DNA from: JAGVUD01 sp052033935
GTDB taxonomy: Bacteria; Armatimonadota; UBA5829; DSUL01
DNA length: 64,000 bases
Direction: 5' to 3'
NCBI GenBank assembly: GCA_052033935.1
Contig: JBPOJE010000007.1
Span: 13,305 to 77,304 of the forward strand
The position numbers and the translations under genes are program-made. Below, in pieces: positions 25,624-33,066 of the stretch. The notes below the pieces were generated by a model that had not been told where the DNA came from, made no database searches, and was given only the letters and a program-made list of their open reading frames with translations. The number at the start of each line of letters is the position of its first letter. The first letter of the stretch is position 1.

Positions 25624-26814
25624 TTGAGCCAAAACGAACCCACAGAATCGTATATCGAGCGCCTTCAAGAGCTCGAACGCACCGTCCAGGAGCTTCAGAG
25701 CAAGATCGCGCGGCTCGACCGGGAGAAGGCGATCTTTTCGGCAAAGAGCCGCCTGTATGCGGATGAGCTAAACCGCTCGCACCGGCGCGAGATCGCGCAG
25801 GAGAGCCTCGTTGCTGAGCTTGTCGAGCGGCAGCACGAGCTGAATGTGATGCTGAACCGATCGAATGTGATGCTGTCACGCGCTCACGAGGCGACGGCGA
25901 TGCTGTCTGTCGAATTCGGCGAGCTTGCCCGCGCCCTGCCGGAGCCACTCGCGCTGGACGCCGAAGCTCCGGAGATAGGGCAGATTGAAGACAGGCTCCA
26001 GCGCATCAACAGCCTTTTCAAGAAGACGGGAAGTCTGTCGGCGGAGATCGCCGAAACGTTGCACAGGAATGCTGCCTCCGCGGATGTCGCGGAAAGTCCA
26101 CCCGTTGCTTCGCCGCAGGCTAAGGAAGCCGCTGCGCCGCGTGCCGAAGGCGGGGAGAAGCCTGCCGCGGCGAGACGTGCTCCGGCCGATGCCGAGCCTG
26201 AGAGCCCTGCCCGACCGATGTCACCGCCGGAGCCGGAGGCCCCGGCCGAAGCTCGTGTGGAAGTGACGGCAGAGCTTGCGGCGACCGCGCCGTCGAAATC
26301 GGAGACCTCCACTGAAGAGGTTACTGCCTCCGTCGAGGCAGTTCAGAAGGAGATTCCGCTGCGTGAGGAGCCTGAGCCGGAGAAGCCGGATGCGGCTGCC
26401 GGGGCGGACATCAGCCAGTCCGCGGAAGCGCCCGCGCCCGAACCCCGTCCTGATCCCTCCCCCGCCGCCGAGTCGTCACGCGATGATGGTCAGCGCGATG
26501 CCGGAGTCGAAGAGCAGACAGTGGGGCCTGCGAAGGCCGTTGTGCCCGAGCCTGTTTCATTGGAGCAGGCAGAGGCCACGATTGCCGTGACTTCGAAGGC
26601 GGGTGATGTGGTTGAAGGCGGGAGACGCACCACGGAACTGTTCAACAGGCCGCGCGCAACTCCCGTGCCGTCCCTCGACGATCTGAGGATTGACGAGGAT
26701 ATCAGCCAGGACGTCCTGGATTCGATGATCAAGGAACTGGAGGAGGCCGAGAATCTGCCCCCCGATCAGCCGGTTTCGCTTATCGGCCGCATCCGGCACA
26801 GGATCTTCCGCTGA
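25624..26814 (+). CDS. Coiled-coil protein with Pro/Ala/Glu-rich linker, unknown function
   Basis: About 396 residues from TTG 25624 (GGAGAGG at 25609-25615), 31 nt after fmt. Residues about 5-95 form a predicted coiled coil (YIERLQELERTVQELQSKI ... ELVERQHELNVML). After a second helical stretch to about 160, residues about 160-340 are low complexity, rich in Pro, Ala, Glu and Ser. The last about 60 residues are ordered again (SLDDLRIDEDISQDVLDSMI ... IRHRIFR). No transmembrane segment or known domain is visible. The arrangement resembles a scaffold or tether: oligomerising head, flexible linker, short binding tail. The acidic repeats are GC-rich and may inflate apparent coding length, but the frame is continuous. 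Confidence 0.7.
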   Translation: MSQNEPTESYIERLQELERTVQELQSKIARLDREKAIFSAKSRLYADELNRSHRREIAQESLVAELVERQHELNVMLNRSNVMLSRAHEATAMLSVEFGELARALPEPLALDAEAPEIGQIEDRLQRINSLFKKTGSLSAEIAETLHRNAASADVAESPPVASPQAKEAAAPRAEGGEKPAAARRAPADAEPESPARPMSPPEPEAPAEARVEVTAELAATAPSKSETSTEEVTASVEAVQKEIPLREEPEPEKPDAAAGADISQSAEAPAPEPRPDPSPAAESSRDDGQRDAGVEEQTVGPAKAVVPEPVSLEQAEATIAVTSKAGDVVEGGRRTTELFNRPRATPVPSLDDLRIDEDISQDVLDSMIKELEEAENLPPDQPVSLIGRIRHRIFR

Positions 26815-26835
26815 GAGCGCCCGGCGCGAAGCTGA

Positions 26836-27033
26836 TTACCACCATCTCCAGTAGATAGCCAGTGCGGCGAACGCGAGGACGAGCAGGGTTGCCACAGCCC
26901 TGCGGATGGCAGTCCGGCGGCGGGCGCGGAGTTCGTCCGGCATCCAGTAGTCGGAATCGTACTCGTTGATTTCGTTGACGCCGTAGATGTCTTCCTCGTC
27001 CGGAAGCGGCTCGTCGCTGTGCTGAATGTTCAC
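26836..27033 (-). CDS. Small C-terminally anchored membrane protein
   Basis: A 65-residue protein starting at GTG 27033 (AGAGGT just upstream). The N-terminal half is acidic (DEPLPDEEDIYGVNEINEYD), followed by an arginine-rich stretch (RARRRTAIRR) and one hydrophobic helix (AVATLLVLAFAALAIYWRWW) at the very end. That gives a cytoplasmic acidic head with a C-terminal anchor. It is convergent with the coiled-coil gene and divergent from rqcH. Function unknown. Confidence 0.6.
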   Translation of the reverse strand: MNIQHSDEPLPDEEDIYGVNEINEYDSDYWMPDELRARRRTAIRRAVATLLVLAFAALAIYWRWW

Positions 27034-27080
27034 CCGGTACCTCTGATGTGCCTCGGCCTCTGTGGTATATTGTCGCAGAG

Positions 27081-28772
27081 ATGATCTACGACGCCTTCAC
27101 GCTGGCGGCCTGCGCCGCAGAAATGCGCGCCGCGTTGTCCGGGCTTATTGTACACCAAGTTCGCCAGCCTGATACACTCTCCATCTGTCTCGTCTGCCGC
27201 ACAAGGAACCGCGAAGCACGGGCGCTCCTGAGCGCCGACGCCCGCTTCGCCCGCGCTCACCTTACGGTCTCACGCCCTTCGAGCCCCCCCACCCCTCCGG
27301 GTTTCTGCCAGCTTCTCCGCAAGCACCTCAAGGGCACGCGGGTGGAGGATGTGCGGCAGATTGGACTCGACCGCATCCTGCGCATTGACTTTTGGCCGCA
27401 CGAGGGCGAAGGCATAGCCCTGATCCACGAGATAATGGGCCGTCACTCAAACATCATTCTGCTGAACGAAGGCGGCAGGGTTCTGGGAGCCGCCAAGGTG
27501 GTTGGCCGGAGTATCAGCCGCACGCGTCAGGTGTTGCCGGGGCAGCCGTATCAGCCGCCCCCCGCGCCAAAGCTTGACCCCCGTGAAGTGACCGCGGAGC
27601 AGTTCCTGTCACTGCGCCTAGAAGACGCTGACGCCGATGCAGCGAGATGGCTTGCGGCCACGTTCGCAGGCATCAGTCCCATTCTGGGTGCCGAAATCGT
27701 GAGCCGGGCGGATTCACAGCGTCCGCAGGCTTTGTACGAGAGCCTGTGCCGGCTTCTCGGCATTTGGGAACGCGGGGAGTTTCACCCCGTCTTGTTGAGT
27801 TGGCCCGAGAGGCGCTGCGAGGAGGTGTACCCGCTGCCGCTGCAGCATTTGCCCGCCTCCATCCAGCATCCCCGACCGGCTGTGTCCGAGGCGCTTGACG
27901 CTACCGTGCGCGCCGAGATCTCCCTCGGAGAGATCGAGAGCCTGAGGGCTGAGCTTCTGAAGTTCGTGAGTCGCGGCCTTGACAAGCTCAACCGCGAATC
28001 AGGCGAACTGCTTGATGTGCTCGCCCATCCCGCCCGCGCGGACGATCTCCGCAAGACCGGTCAGATTCTCTCAGCGAACTTCCGTGACATACCAGCGGGT
28101 GCGTCGAGCGTTACTCTTCCCGATCTGTTCGATCCGGACATGAAGCCGGTTACAATTTCCCTTGCCCCCGAGCTCTCGCCGCGGGACAACGTTGAGCGCA
28201 CTTTCCGCCTTGCGCGCAAGGCCGAAGACCGCATCATGGCTGCGCGCAGGCGTCTTCCGGAGATTGCCGCGAGCATTGAGCGCCTTGAGCAGGCATCCGC
28301 GGTGGCGGCAAACGTGCAGTCGGCCGGTGATCTGAAAGCCCTGCGGTCGGCACTCCAGACGGCGCGGCTTATCAGTCCGGCTTCCTCCGGAGCGGCGCCG
28401 CCCGAGGAGCGGTCCTTCGGCGGACGTCGGATCCGCACGTTTACGTCCCGGGACGGCCTGCAGATTCTGATGGGGGAGAACGCCGAGGCAAACGACTACC
28501 TGACGGCTCGCGTGGCTGGCGCCAACGACGTATGGCTTCATGCGCGGGGGGTGAAGGGGGCGCACGTGGTTATCCGGACGGCGGGTGTAAAGAACGTCCC
28601 GCCGGGGACCTTGCGAGAGGCGGCGCGCATCGCCGCCGACAACTCAGACGCGAAGCACTCGTCCTATGTGCCTGTGGACTGGACTCTGAGGAAGTTCGTG
28701 AGGAAGCCGAAAAAATCCGCACCCGGACTGGCGGCTTACACTCACGAAAAGACAATTCACGTTACTCGCTGA
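27081..28772 (+). CDS. NFACT-family protein (RqcH/FbpA-like ribosome quality control)
   Basis: About 563 residues from ATG 27081. The NFACT-N domain covers about 1-240 (FDAFT start, HEIMGRHSNIILLNEGGRVL, GQPYQPPP). A coiled-coil middle runs from about 290 to 440 (EISLGEIESLRAELLKFV ... ARRRLPEIAASIERLEQAS). The NFACT-R domain is C-terminal (ANDVWLHARGVKGAHVVIR, KHSSYVPVDWT, EKTIHV). In B. subtilis, RqcH binds the obstructed 50S subunit and adds alanine tails; older annotations call it fibronectin-binding protein. An extended -10 (TGG-TATATT, 27063-27071) ends 10 nt before the ATG, so the transcript may be nearly leaderless. Its 3' end overlaps the BON gene by 11 nt. Confidence 0.9.
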   Translation: MIYDAFTLAACAAEMRAALSGLIVHQVRQPDTLSICLVCRTRNREARALLSADARFARAHLTVSRPSSPPTPPGFCQLLRKHLKGTRVEDVRQIGLDRILRIDFWPHEGEGIALIHEIMGRHSNIILLNEGGRVLGAAKVVGRSISRTRQVLPGQPYQPPPAPKLDPREVTAEQFLSLRLEDADADAARWLAATFAGISPILGAEIVSRADSQRPQALYESLCRLLGIWERGEFHPVLLSWPERRCEEVYPLPLQHLPASIQHPRPAVSEALDATVRAEISLGEIESLRAELLKFVSRGLDKLNRESGELLDVLAHPARADDLRKTGQILSANFRDIPAGASSVTLPDLFDPDMKPVTISLAPELSPRDNVERTFRLARKAEDRIMAARRRLPEIAASIERLEQASAVAANVQSAGDLKALRSALQTARLISPASSGAAPPEERSFGGRRIRTFTSRDGLQILMGENAEANDYLTARVAGANDVWLHARGVKGAHVVIRTAGVKNVPPGTLREAARIAADNSDAKHSSYVPVDWTLRKFVRKPKKSAPGLAAYTHEKTIHVTR

Positions 28773-29049
28773 GTGACCGCCCCGCCTTCGGGCGTTCTTT
28801 TGGGAATTCGACTTCCAGCACCACGTCGCGGATGCCCGGCCGGGAGCGGAGAATACGGTGGATGATGAGCATCTCTGCTTCGAGATCGCACTCCCGGCCC
28901 AGCAACGGCTTTACCTGCCCTCGCAGATAGACGACACCGTGCATTGCGTTCACCTGAAGAGAGGTGACGTCTATGTGACGCCGGACAATTTCCCTCCGAA
29001 CCATCTTTGTGGTCGCAGCATCCTCAGCAGGCATGTCGGTTCCCCTCAC
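28762..29049 (-). CDS. BON-domain-like small protein
   Basis: A 95-residue protein. An alpha-beta pattern (KMVRREIVRRHIDVTSLQVN, GVVYLRGQVKPL, LEAEMLIIHRILRSRPGI, RDVVLEVEF) follows the BON fold: helix, strand, GxVxLxGxV, helix, then VxxV..V. BON domains bind membranes or lipids, and some act in periplasmic envelope maintenance, but no signal peptide is visible here. ATG 29034 (MPAEDAATTK) is an alternative start. Its end overlaps the tail of rqcH on the other strand. Confidence 0.65.
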   Translation of the reverse strand: MRGTDMPAEDAATTKMVRREIVRRHIDVTSLQVNAMHGVVYLRGQVKPLLGRECDLEAEMLIIHRILRSRPGIRDVVLEVEFPKERPKAGRSLSE

Positions 29050-29120
29050 CCCTATTCTACCTTGTATCCGTCATGTATCCGTGAAGGTATGACCCATCAC
29101 GGACACAGAGCCTTGTACCC

Positions 29121-29312
29121 TCAGTTTCGCTTGCTGTAATCGGGACAATCTATCGCATTTGGGCGCTGGGGGCGGTGGCAGGCGTCGTTATAGTCGAACC
29201 TGCAGCCATCGTAGAGATACCTCGGCATCCCCAGCCGCGCCCTGAACACTCGCCACATTCTGAGCAGTCTTCTTCGAATCTTCAGACTGTTCCTGCTTTC
29301 CCGGAGTTTCAA
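29121..29312 (-). CDS. Small Cys-containing hypothetical protein
   Basis: A 63-residue protein from TTG 29312, which overlaps the stop of the ImmA/IrrE-like gene (TTGA). It has a strongly basic N-half (KIRRRLLRMWRVFRARLG) and a compact tail with three Cys (DGCRFDYNDACHRPQRPNAIDCPDY). The Cys spacing could bind a metal. It is not recognised. The stop-start fusion argues it belongs to the XRE/ImmA transcription unit. Confidence 0.5.
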   Translation of the reverse strand: MKLRESRNSLKIRRRLLRMWRVFRARLGMPRYLYDGCRFDYNDACHRPQRPNAIDCPDYSKRN

Positions 29313-29882
29313 TAGTAGCGCCTGGCACCGCCCTGCCGCTTGTGTTGAAGGCCAAGCTCCCTGAGACGCAGGCGCATCGCGGTCATGGAAACCCCGAAGC
29401 GGGCAGATAGGACTCGCGACTTGTCGTGATCCTGAGGATGCCGCAACTCGGCCGCCTGCCTTCGCAGTTCCTGTTCGGGCATCATCACGTACACCGCAAA
29501 CTGCATAGCCAGCTGTTCTTCGGCGACGGGCGCAAGCCTGGTCGGGAACCGCGGGTTGGATCTCAGAATCTCAAACAGCTCATGCCACAAAACCAGCCCC
29601 AGGAGACCGGCGTGGTGGCGCGAATGGGAAATGCGGTAGAGATTGCCATAGCGAATCCATACCGCCCGCACCCCTCGGGGCAAGATCGTCAGTCTCCATC
29701 TTTATGCCGAAGAGCGGCAGATACAGGCGTGGATCCCGCGGGAATTCCGACAGGCCGAACGTCTCGCAGAAACGCTCCGCAAACCTCTCGATGTTTGATG
29801 CCCCGACGCACGCATACTTCGATACGAACCGCCCGAACAGCGTATCGAGTTCGTCAGCATTGCTTGCGAGTGGCCGCTGCAT
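29309..29882 (-). pseudogene. ImmA/IrrE-like metallopeptidase homologue with one frameshift and degenerate HExxH
   Basis: Two overlapping frames make one ImmA/IrrE-family protein of about 190 residues. The N-part runs from ATG 29882 (MQRPLASNADELDTLFGRF ... LPLFGIKMETDDL). The C-part starts in the next frame at PRGVRAVWIRYGNLYRIS and ends ARRYY at 29309. The total of 574 nt is 3n+1, so a single extra base near 29681-29687 explains the break. In the C-part the metal motif is HELFE, not HExxH, followed by the family's EEQLAMQFAVYVMMPEQEL helix. It lies 29 nt after the XRE gene, the usual XRE-ImmA arrangement. Peptidase activity is doubtful even if the frame is restored. Confidence 0.75.
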
Positions 29883-29911
29883 GGTTCAGGGACGTCCCTG
29901 CCCGGAACGTG

Positions 29912-30319
29912 CTAGAGGAGGTCCTCCGGCAGAATGCGAAGGCCCTCCGCACGCTCGTATAGCCGCACGATCAAGAGCTTGGCTTCCGCGGGCAGGCCTC
30001 CCATAGCATCGGATCCCGCCCGGAACGAGGGATCTCGCATGACGTAATCGAACGCCCGCTCGATGCGAGATTCGCGGGACTCGGCGTCTGTTCCGCTGAT
30101 AGCCGGTGCAGGCAAAAGGTCTGCCTTGACGAGAAGCTCATCAACGCGAACGTGGTACACTCTGGCGAGCCTAGACAGCACTTTGGCGGACGCGTTGCGC
30201 TGTCCGTACTCTATCTGGTAGAGATAAGGCGCGGATATGCCGGCCTCCCGGGCTGCTTGCGCGACACTCAGGCCCGCCTTCTCTCTCTCCGATTTGAGAT
30301 AGTCCGATATACCGCTCAT
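29912..30319 (-). CDS. XRE-family transcriptional regulator
   Basis: A 135-residue protein. An N-terminal XRE helix-turn-helix (about 5-62) reads YLKSEREKAGLSVAQAAREA, GISAPYLYQIEYGQRNAS, VLSRLARVYHVRVDELL. A C-terminal helical domain (about 80-135) may dimerise or contact the ImmA-like partner. It is transcribed divergently from bioY. Its own promoter is very good (TTGACA-N17-TATACT, 30392-30364) and contains a near-palindromic CGAACAGGTGTTTG in the spacer, suitable for autorepression. Confidence 0.9.
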   Translation of the reverse strand: MSGISDYLKSEREKAGLSVAQAAREAGISAPYLYQIEYGQRNASAKVLSRLARVYHVRVDELLVKADLLPAPAISGTDAESRESRIERAFDYVMRDPSFRAGSDAMGGLPAEAKLLIVRLYERAEGLRILPEDLL

Positions 30320-30363
30320 CGCTGTTCGCTTGCCAAATGCCTTCGAGCTTTATACAATGGCAT

Positions 30364-30392
30364 AGTATATCGGGCGAACAGGTGTTTGTCAA
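30364..30392 (-). promoter_or_regulatory. Promoter of the XRE gene
   Basis: On the minus strand, TTGACA (30392-30387) and TATACT (30369-30364) are separated by exactly 17 nt, a near-consensus sigma-70 promoter. The transcript would start about 38 nt before the XRE ATG at 30319. An inverted pair CTGTTCGC (30323-30330) / GCGAACAG (30374-30381) brackets this region. Confidence 0.8.
30375..30388. promoter_or_regulatory. LexA/Cheo-box-like operator in the XRE promoter spacer
   Basis: CGAACAGGTGTTTG matches the Gram-positive LexA (Cheo) consensus CGAACRNRYGTTYC at 13 of 14 positions, and it fills the -10/-35 spacer of the XRE promoter. A half-site, CTGTTCGC, recurs at 30323-30330 in the leader. 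It may be a LexA site or the XRE protein's own operator. Confidence 0.5.
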
Positions 30393-30406
30393 TGTCCGGC
30401 GCGGAT

Positions 30407-30436
30407 TTGACATCGGACCTCGGCGCCGACTATAAG
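30407..30436 (+). promoter_or_regulatory. Promoter of bioY
   Basis: TTGACA (30407-30412) and TATAAG (30431-30436) are separated by 18 nt, 16 nt before the bioY ATG, with GGAGAG as Shine-Dalgarno. The spacer contains the palindrome CGGCGCCG (30421-30428). The -35 is back-to-back with that of the XRE promoter (14 nt apart). Confidence 0.75.
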
Positions 30437-30452
30437 TCTGTGGAGAGACACC

Positions 30453-31058
30453 ATGGACAGGACATCAAGGCTTTTCGACACACCTTCCGGGGTGCGTTCT
30501 GCCGCCGCTGTTGCGGCAGGAGCGCTCTTCATCGCTCTGACCTCGCAGTTGGGCGTGCCGCTCGGGTTCACTCCGGTTCCGGTTACACTGCAGGTTTTCG
30601 GCGTTCTGGCGGCGGGTCTGGCGCTGGGGCCGCGAAAGGGCGCGGCGTCAGCCGCCCTCTACCTCGCTCTTGCGGTTGCCGGAGCGCCGTTCTGGGCAGG
30701 GGGACAGGGCGGCGCTGCGTACTTCCTCGCCTCTTCCGGGCCGGTCGTGGCTCCCACCCTCGGGTATCTGCTGGCTTTCCCCCCGGCAGCGTTTGTGACG
30801 GGTTGGCTGTCACAGCGCGTGGGGTGCGGGCAGGCGTTCGGCGCTGTTGCCGCGGCTCTCGCGGGGGCGGCGGTTATTCATGCAGGAGGCATTGCCTGGA
30901 TCTGGGCACAGTACACCGCTGTCGCTGGTGTTTGGGCCGGGCTTGGCCTATCGCTGGCGCAGGGATCGCTGCCGTTCGTTCTGGCCGATATCGCCAAAGC
31001 GATGGCAGCCGCGGCGCTATTCATCCCGTGCGGAAGGCGTTTTCCGGCGGGGCGGTGA
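30453..31058 (+). CDS. bioY: Biotin transporter BioY (ECF S component)
   Basis: A 201-residue integral membrane protein with about six hydrophobic helices. It shows the family stretch GFTPVPVTLQVFGVLAAGLA, LGPRKGAASAALYLALAVAG, and the PFWAGGQGG loop. BioY binds and transports biotin, alone or with an ECF energising module (EcfA/EcfT), which is not seen nearby. The promoter at 30407-30436 is strong. The last 42 nt overlap the antisense end of the membrane-protein gene at 31017. Confidence 0.93.
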   Translation: MDRTSRLFDTPSGVRSAAAVAAGALFIALTSQLGVPLGFTPVPVTLQVFGVLAAGLALGPRKGAASAALYLALAVAGAPFWAGGQGGAAYFLASSGPVVAPTLGYLLAFPPAAFVTGWLSQRVGCGQAFGAVAAALAGAAVIHAGGIAWIWAQYTAVAGVWAGLGLSLAQGSLPFVLADIAKAMAAAALFIPCGRRFPAGR

Positions 31059-31397
31059 CCTCCGCGCGCTGACCCTCGTGCCGAGCGGCTTGTGCAAGCC
31101 AGCGTGTTCCATCCAGAGGGCAGCGAGGCCGGCCGCAATCATCAGAAGTCCGATCAGCCCTGCTGCACGTCCGGACACCCATCGCGCTGCCGACGGGATA
31201 GCAGGGACGATAACAAGTTGCCAGGCAACGAACACCACTCCCAACGCGCAGAGCGTCACGGATGGCTGCACTGGCAGGCTGCGGGGGAGTGTGAAGGATA
31301 ATGGGCGTCGTCTCCGGCTCCGTGCGGGAGAGCATGAACGCGCTCGCGCCGCGACCGTTTTTGACTTTCGCCTGACGGGTCGGCGTCTGACTGTCAT
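31017..31397 (-). CDS. Hypothetical membrane protein with Arg-rich N-terminus
   Basis: About 126 residues from ATG 31397, whose start overlaps the pcm stop (ATGA). The first about 45 residues are very Arg/Ser-rich. Two hydrophobic helices follow (SVTLCALGVVFVAWQLVIV and AAGLIGLLMIAAGLAALWM), then a basic tail. The stop-start fusion with pcm supports reality. The odd composition of both ends and the 42-nt antisense overlap with bioY leave some doubt. Confidence 0.5.
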   Translation of the reverse strand: MTVRRRPVRRKSKTVAARARSCSPARSRRRRPLSFTLPRSLPVQPSVTLCALGVVFVAWQLVIVPAIPSAARWVSGRAAGLIGLLMIAAGLAALWMEHAGLHKPLGTRVSARRSPPRRKTPSARDE

Positions 31398-32059
31398 TTC
31401 GGCTCGTTGGTGGACTGGGGCCACCCACCCTCTCCGACAAGCGGCACGAATACGCAGGCTCCCCGGCGCTCTTGCCGGATCTCGTCTCCCGCGCGGGTTA
31501 GCACAGTCAGAATCTGTTCAGAAAGAGACCCCACAGGCACGACCATGATGCCGCCATCGCGAAGCTGGGCTATGAGCCTCGCCGGTGGTGCGGGCGCGGC
31601 GCACGAGACAATGATGCGGCTATAAGGGGCTTCCGGCTCATACCCGCGCGATCCGTCTCCCTCGATCACCTTAACCCTGTCGTAGCCCAGGGCCGCAAGC
31701 CGCTCTGACGCCTCTATCGCCAGTTCAGAAATCCGTTCGATGGTAATCACCCTACCCGCCAACTCGGACAACAGAGCGGCCTTATACCCCGAACCGGCCC
31801 CAACCTCCAGCACGGTATCTTCCGGGCCTGCACGGAGCGCTTCGAGCATTAGTCCTATCATCAGGGGCTGCGATATCGTCTGGCAGCGGCCTATGGCCAG
31901 AGCCCGGTTTTCGTAAGCGCGCGAGGTATCCTCTGGGAGCACAAACGCCTGCCGCGGAACCGCTCGAAGGGCAGCGATAATGCGCGGATCGGTTACGCCC
32001 CGGGGAAGAAGCTCTGTGCGAATGAGATTCTCAACGGCGGAATCAGCCTGTGCTGTCAT
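31394..32059 (-). CDS. pcm: Protein-L-isoaspartate O-methyltransferase
   Basis: A 221-residue SAM-dependent repair enzyme for isoaspartyl residues. The start is ATG 32059, just after the rluD stop; upstream in-frame codons lie within rluD. Motifs: VPRQAFVLPE, ALAIGRCQTISQPLMIGLM (the PIMT hallmark GxGQTISxP with R-C in place of x-G), motif I VLEVGAGSGYKAALL, and IIVSCAAPAPPARLIAQLRDGG. It is the last recognised member of the ileS-lspA-lgt-rluD-pcm operon apart from the small membrane protein. Confidence 0.92.
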   Translation of the reverse strand: MTAQADSAVENLIRTELLPRGVTDPRIIAALRAVPRQAFVLPEDTSRAYENRALAIGRCQTISQPLMIGLMLEALRAGPEDTVLEVGAGSGYKAALLSELAGRVITIERISELAIEASERLAALGYDRVKVIEGDGSRGYEPEAPYSRIIVSCAAPAPPARLIAQLRDGGIMVVPVGSLSEQILTVLTRAGDEIRQERRGACVFVPLVGEGGWPQSTNEPK

Positions 32060-32070
32060 GGTGTCACGCC

Positions 32071-33066
32071 TCACATGTGCCTCTCGCAGGCCCACTGGCG
32101 CAGGAACTCGACGACATCCTGCATCTCCCGCGGTGGTTCGCATTCAAACGACATTGCCTCCCCGGTGACGGGGTGCCGGAACCTGAGCGACCATGCGTGA
32201 AGCGCCTGCCCCTGCAGACGTTCGAGCAGGGCGGCGAGCTCAGTCTGGCCCTGCCGGGGGAATCCCCTGCGAACAAGGGCGCGCTCACCGTAAACGGTGT
32301 CCCCCATGAGTGGATGGCCCGCGTAGGCGCAGTGAACCCGAATCTGGTGCGTGCGGCCCGTCTTCAGCTTCGCCTCGATCAATGCCGCCTCCGCGAAGCG
32401 CTCGTGGACAGTCAGCTCCGTGATCGCCTGCCGCTTGGTATGCGTGCTTGCTTCCGGCAGCACCGCCATGCGCTCAGGGCACCTGGGGTCGCGCCCGATG
32501 TGCGCATCAACGACTGCCTCGTTGAATGCAGGATTGCCCCACGCCAGGGCCAGGTACCAGCGCTCGACTTCGCGGCTGGCAATCATCTGCCCGAGAGCAG
32601 TCATTGTGGCGGCGTCGAGCGCGACAATCATCAGCCCGGAGGTGTCCTTGTCCAGACGGTGAACAATGCCCGGACGCTCGGGAGACGACCCACCGGGCAG
32701 CGTCCCGAATCTGGCAGCGAGCGCGTTCACCAGTGTGCCTGAGCGGCGTCCGGCGCCGGGATGCACGGCGAGTCCGCGGGGCTTGTTGATCACCGCCAAG
32801 CAGGCGTCGTGGTGAAGGACTGTGAAGGGGATATCCTCGGCCTCAATGCTCCACGTGGACTCGCTGGCAATGTCGCCCGTGATGCGGTCATTCGTGTGCA
32901 GAAGGGTGCGAGGGGCCGCTTCGTTTCCGTTCAGCCGCACATGTCCTGCCGCGATAGCTTTCTGCACGCGCGCGCGAGAGACATCTGAAAGAACGCTCGC
33001 TAGGAACACGTCCAGCCTCGTGTTCGCGGCTTCCTCGCCCACGGTTATGTCAAACGGTCCCGGCAT
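32071..33066 (-). CDS. RluD-family pseudouridine synthase
   Basis: A 331-residue RNA-modifying enzyme. An N-terminal S4 RNA-binding domain (about 10-75: RLDVFLASVLSDVSRARVQK) is followed by the catalytic domain: INKPRGLAVHPGAG, the catalytic Asp in HRLDKDTSGLMI, KTGRTHQIRVH and HPLMGDTVYG. It isomerises specific uridines in 23S rRNA (RluD sites) or related RNAs; the exact target cannot be told. It overlaps lgt by 17 nt. The order lspA-(lgt)-rluD is common in bacteria. Confidence 0.94.
   Translation of the reverse strand: MPGPFDITVGEEAANTRLDVFLASVLSDVSRARVQKAIAAGHVRLNGNEAAPRTLLHTNDRITGDIASESTWSIEAEDIPFTVLHHDACLAVINKPRGLAVHPGAGRRSGTLVNALAARFGTLPGGSSPERPGIVHRLDKDTSGLMIVALDAATMTALGQMIASREVERWYLALAWGNPAFNEAVVDAHIGRDPRCPERMAVLPEASTHTKRQAITELTVHERFAEAALIEAKLKTGRTHQIRVHCAYAGHPLMGDTVYGERALVRRGFPRQGQTELAALLERLQGQALHAWSLRFRHPVTGEAMSFECEPPREMQDVVEFLRQWACERHM

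Noticed and set aside
30386..30412. TGTCAA ... TTGACA inverted repeat as a BirA operator before bioY
   Set aside because: The arms are the two divergent -35 hexamers. Their spacing (26 nt outer edge to outer edge) is shorter than in BirA boxes.
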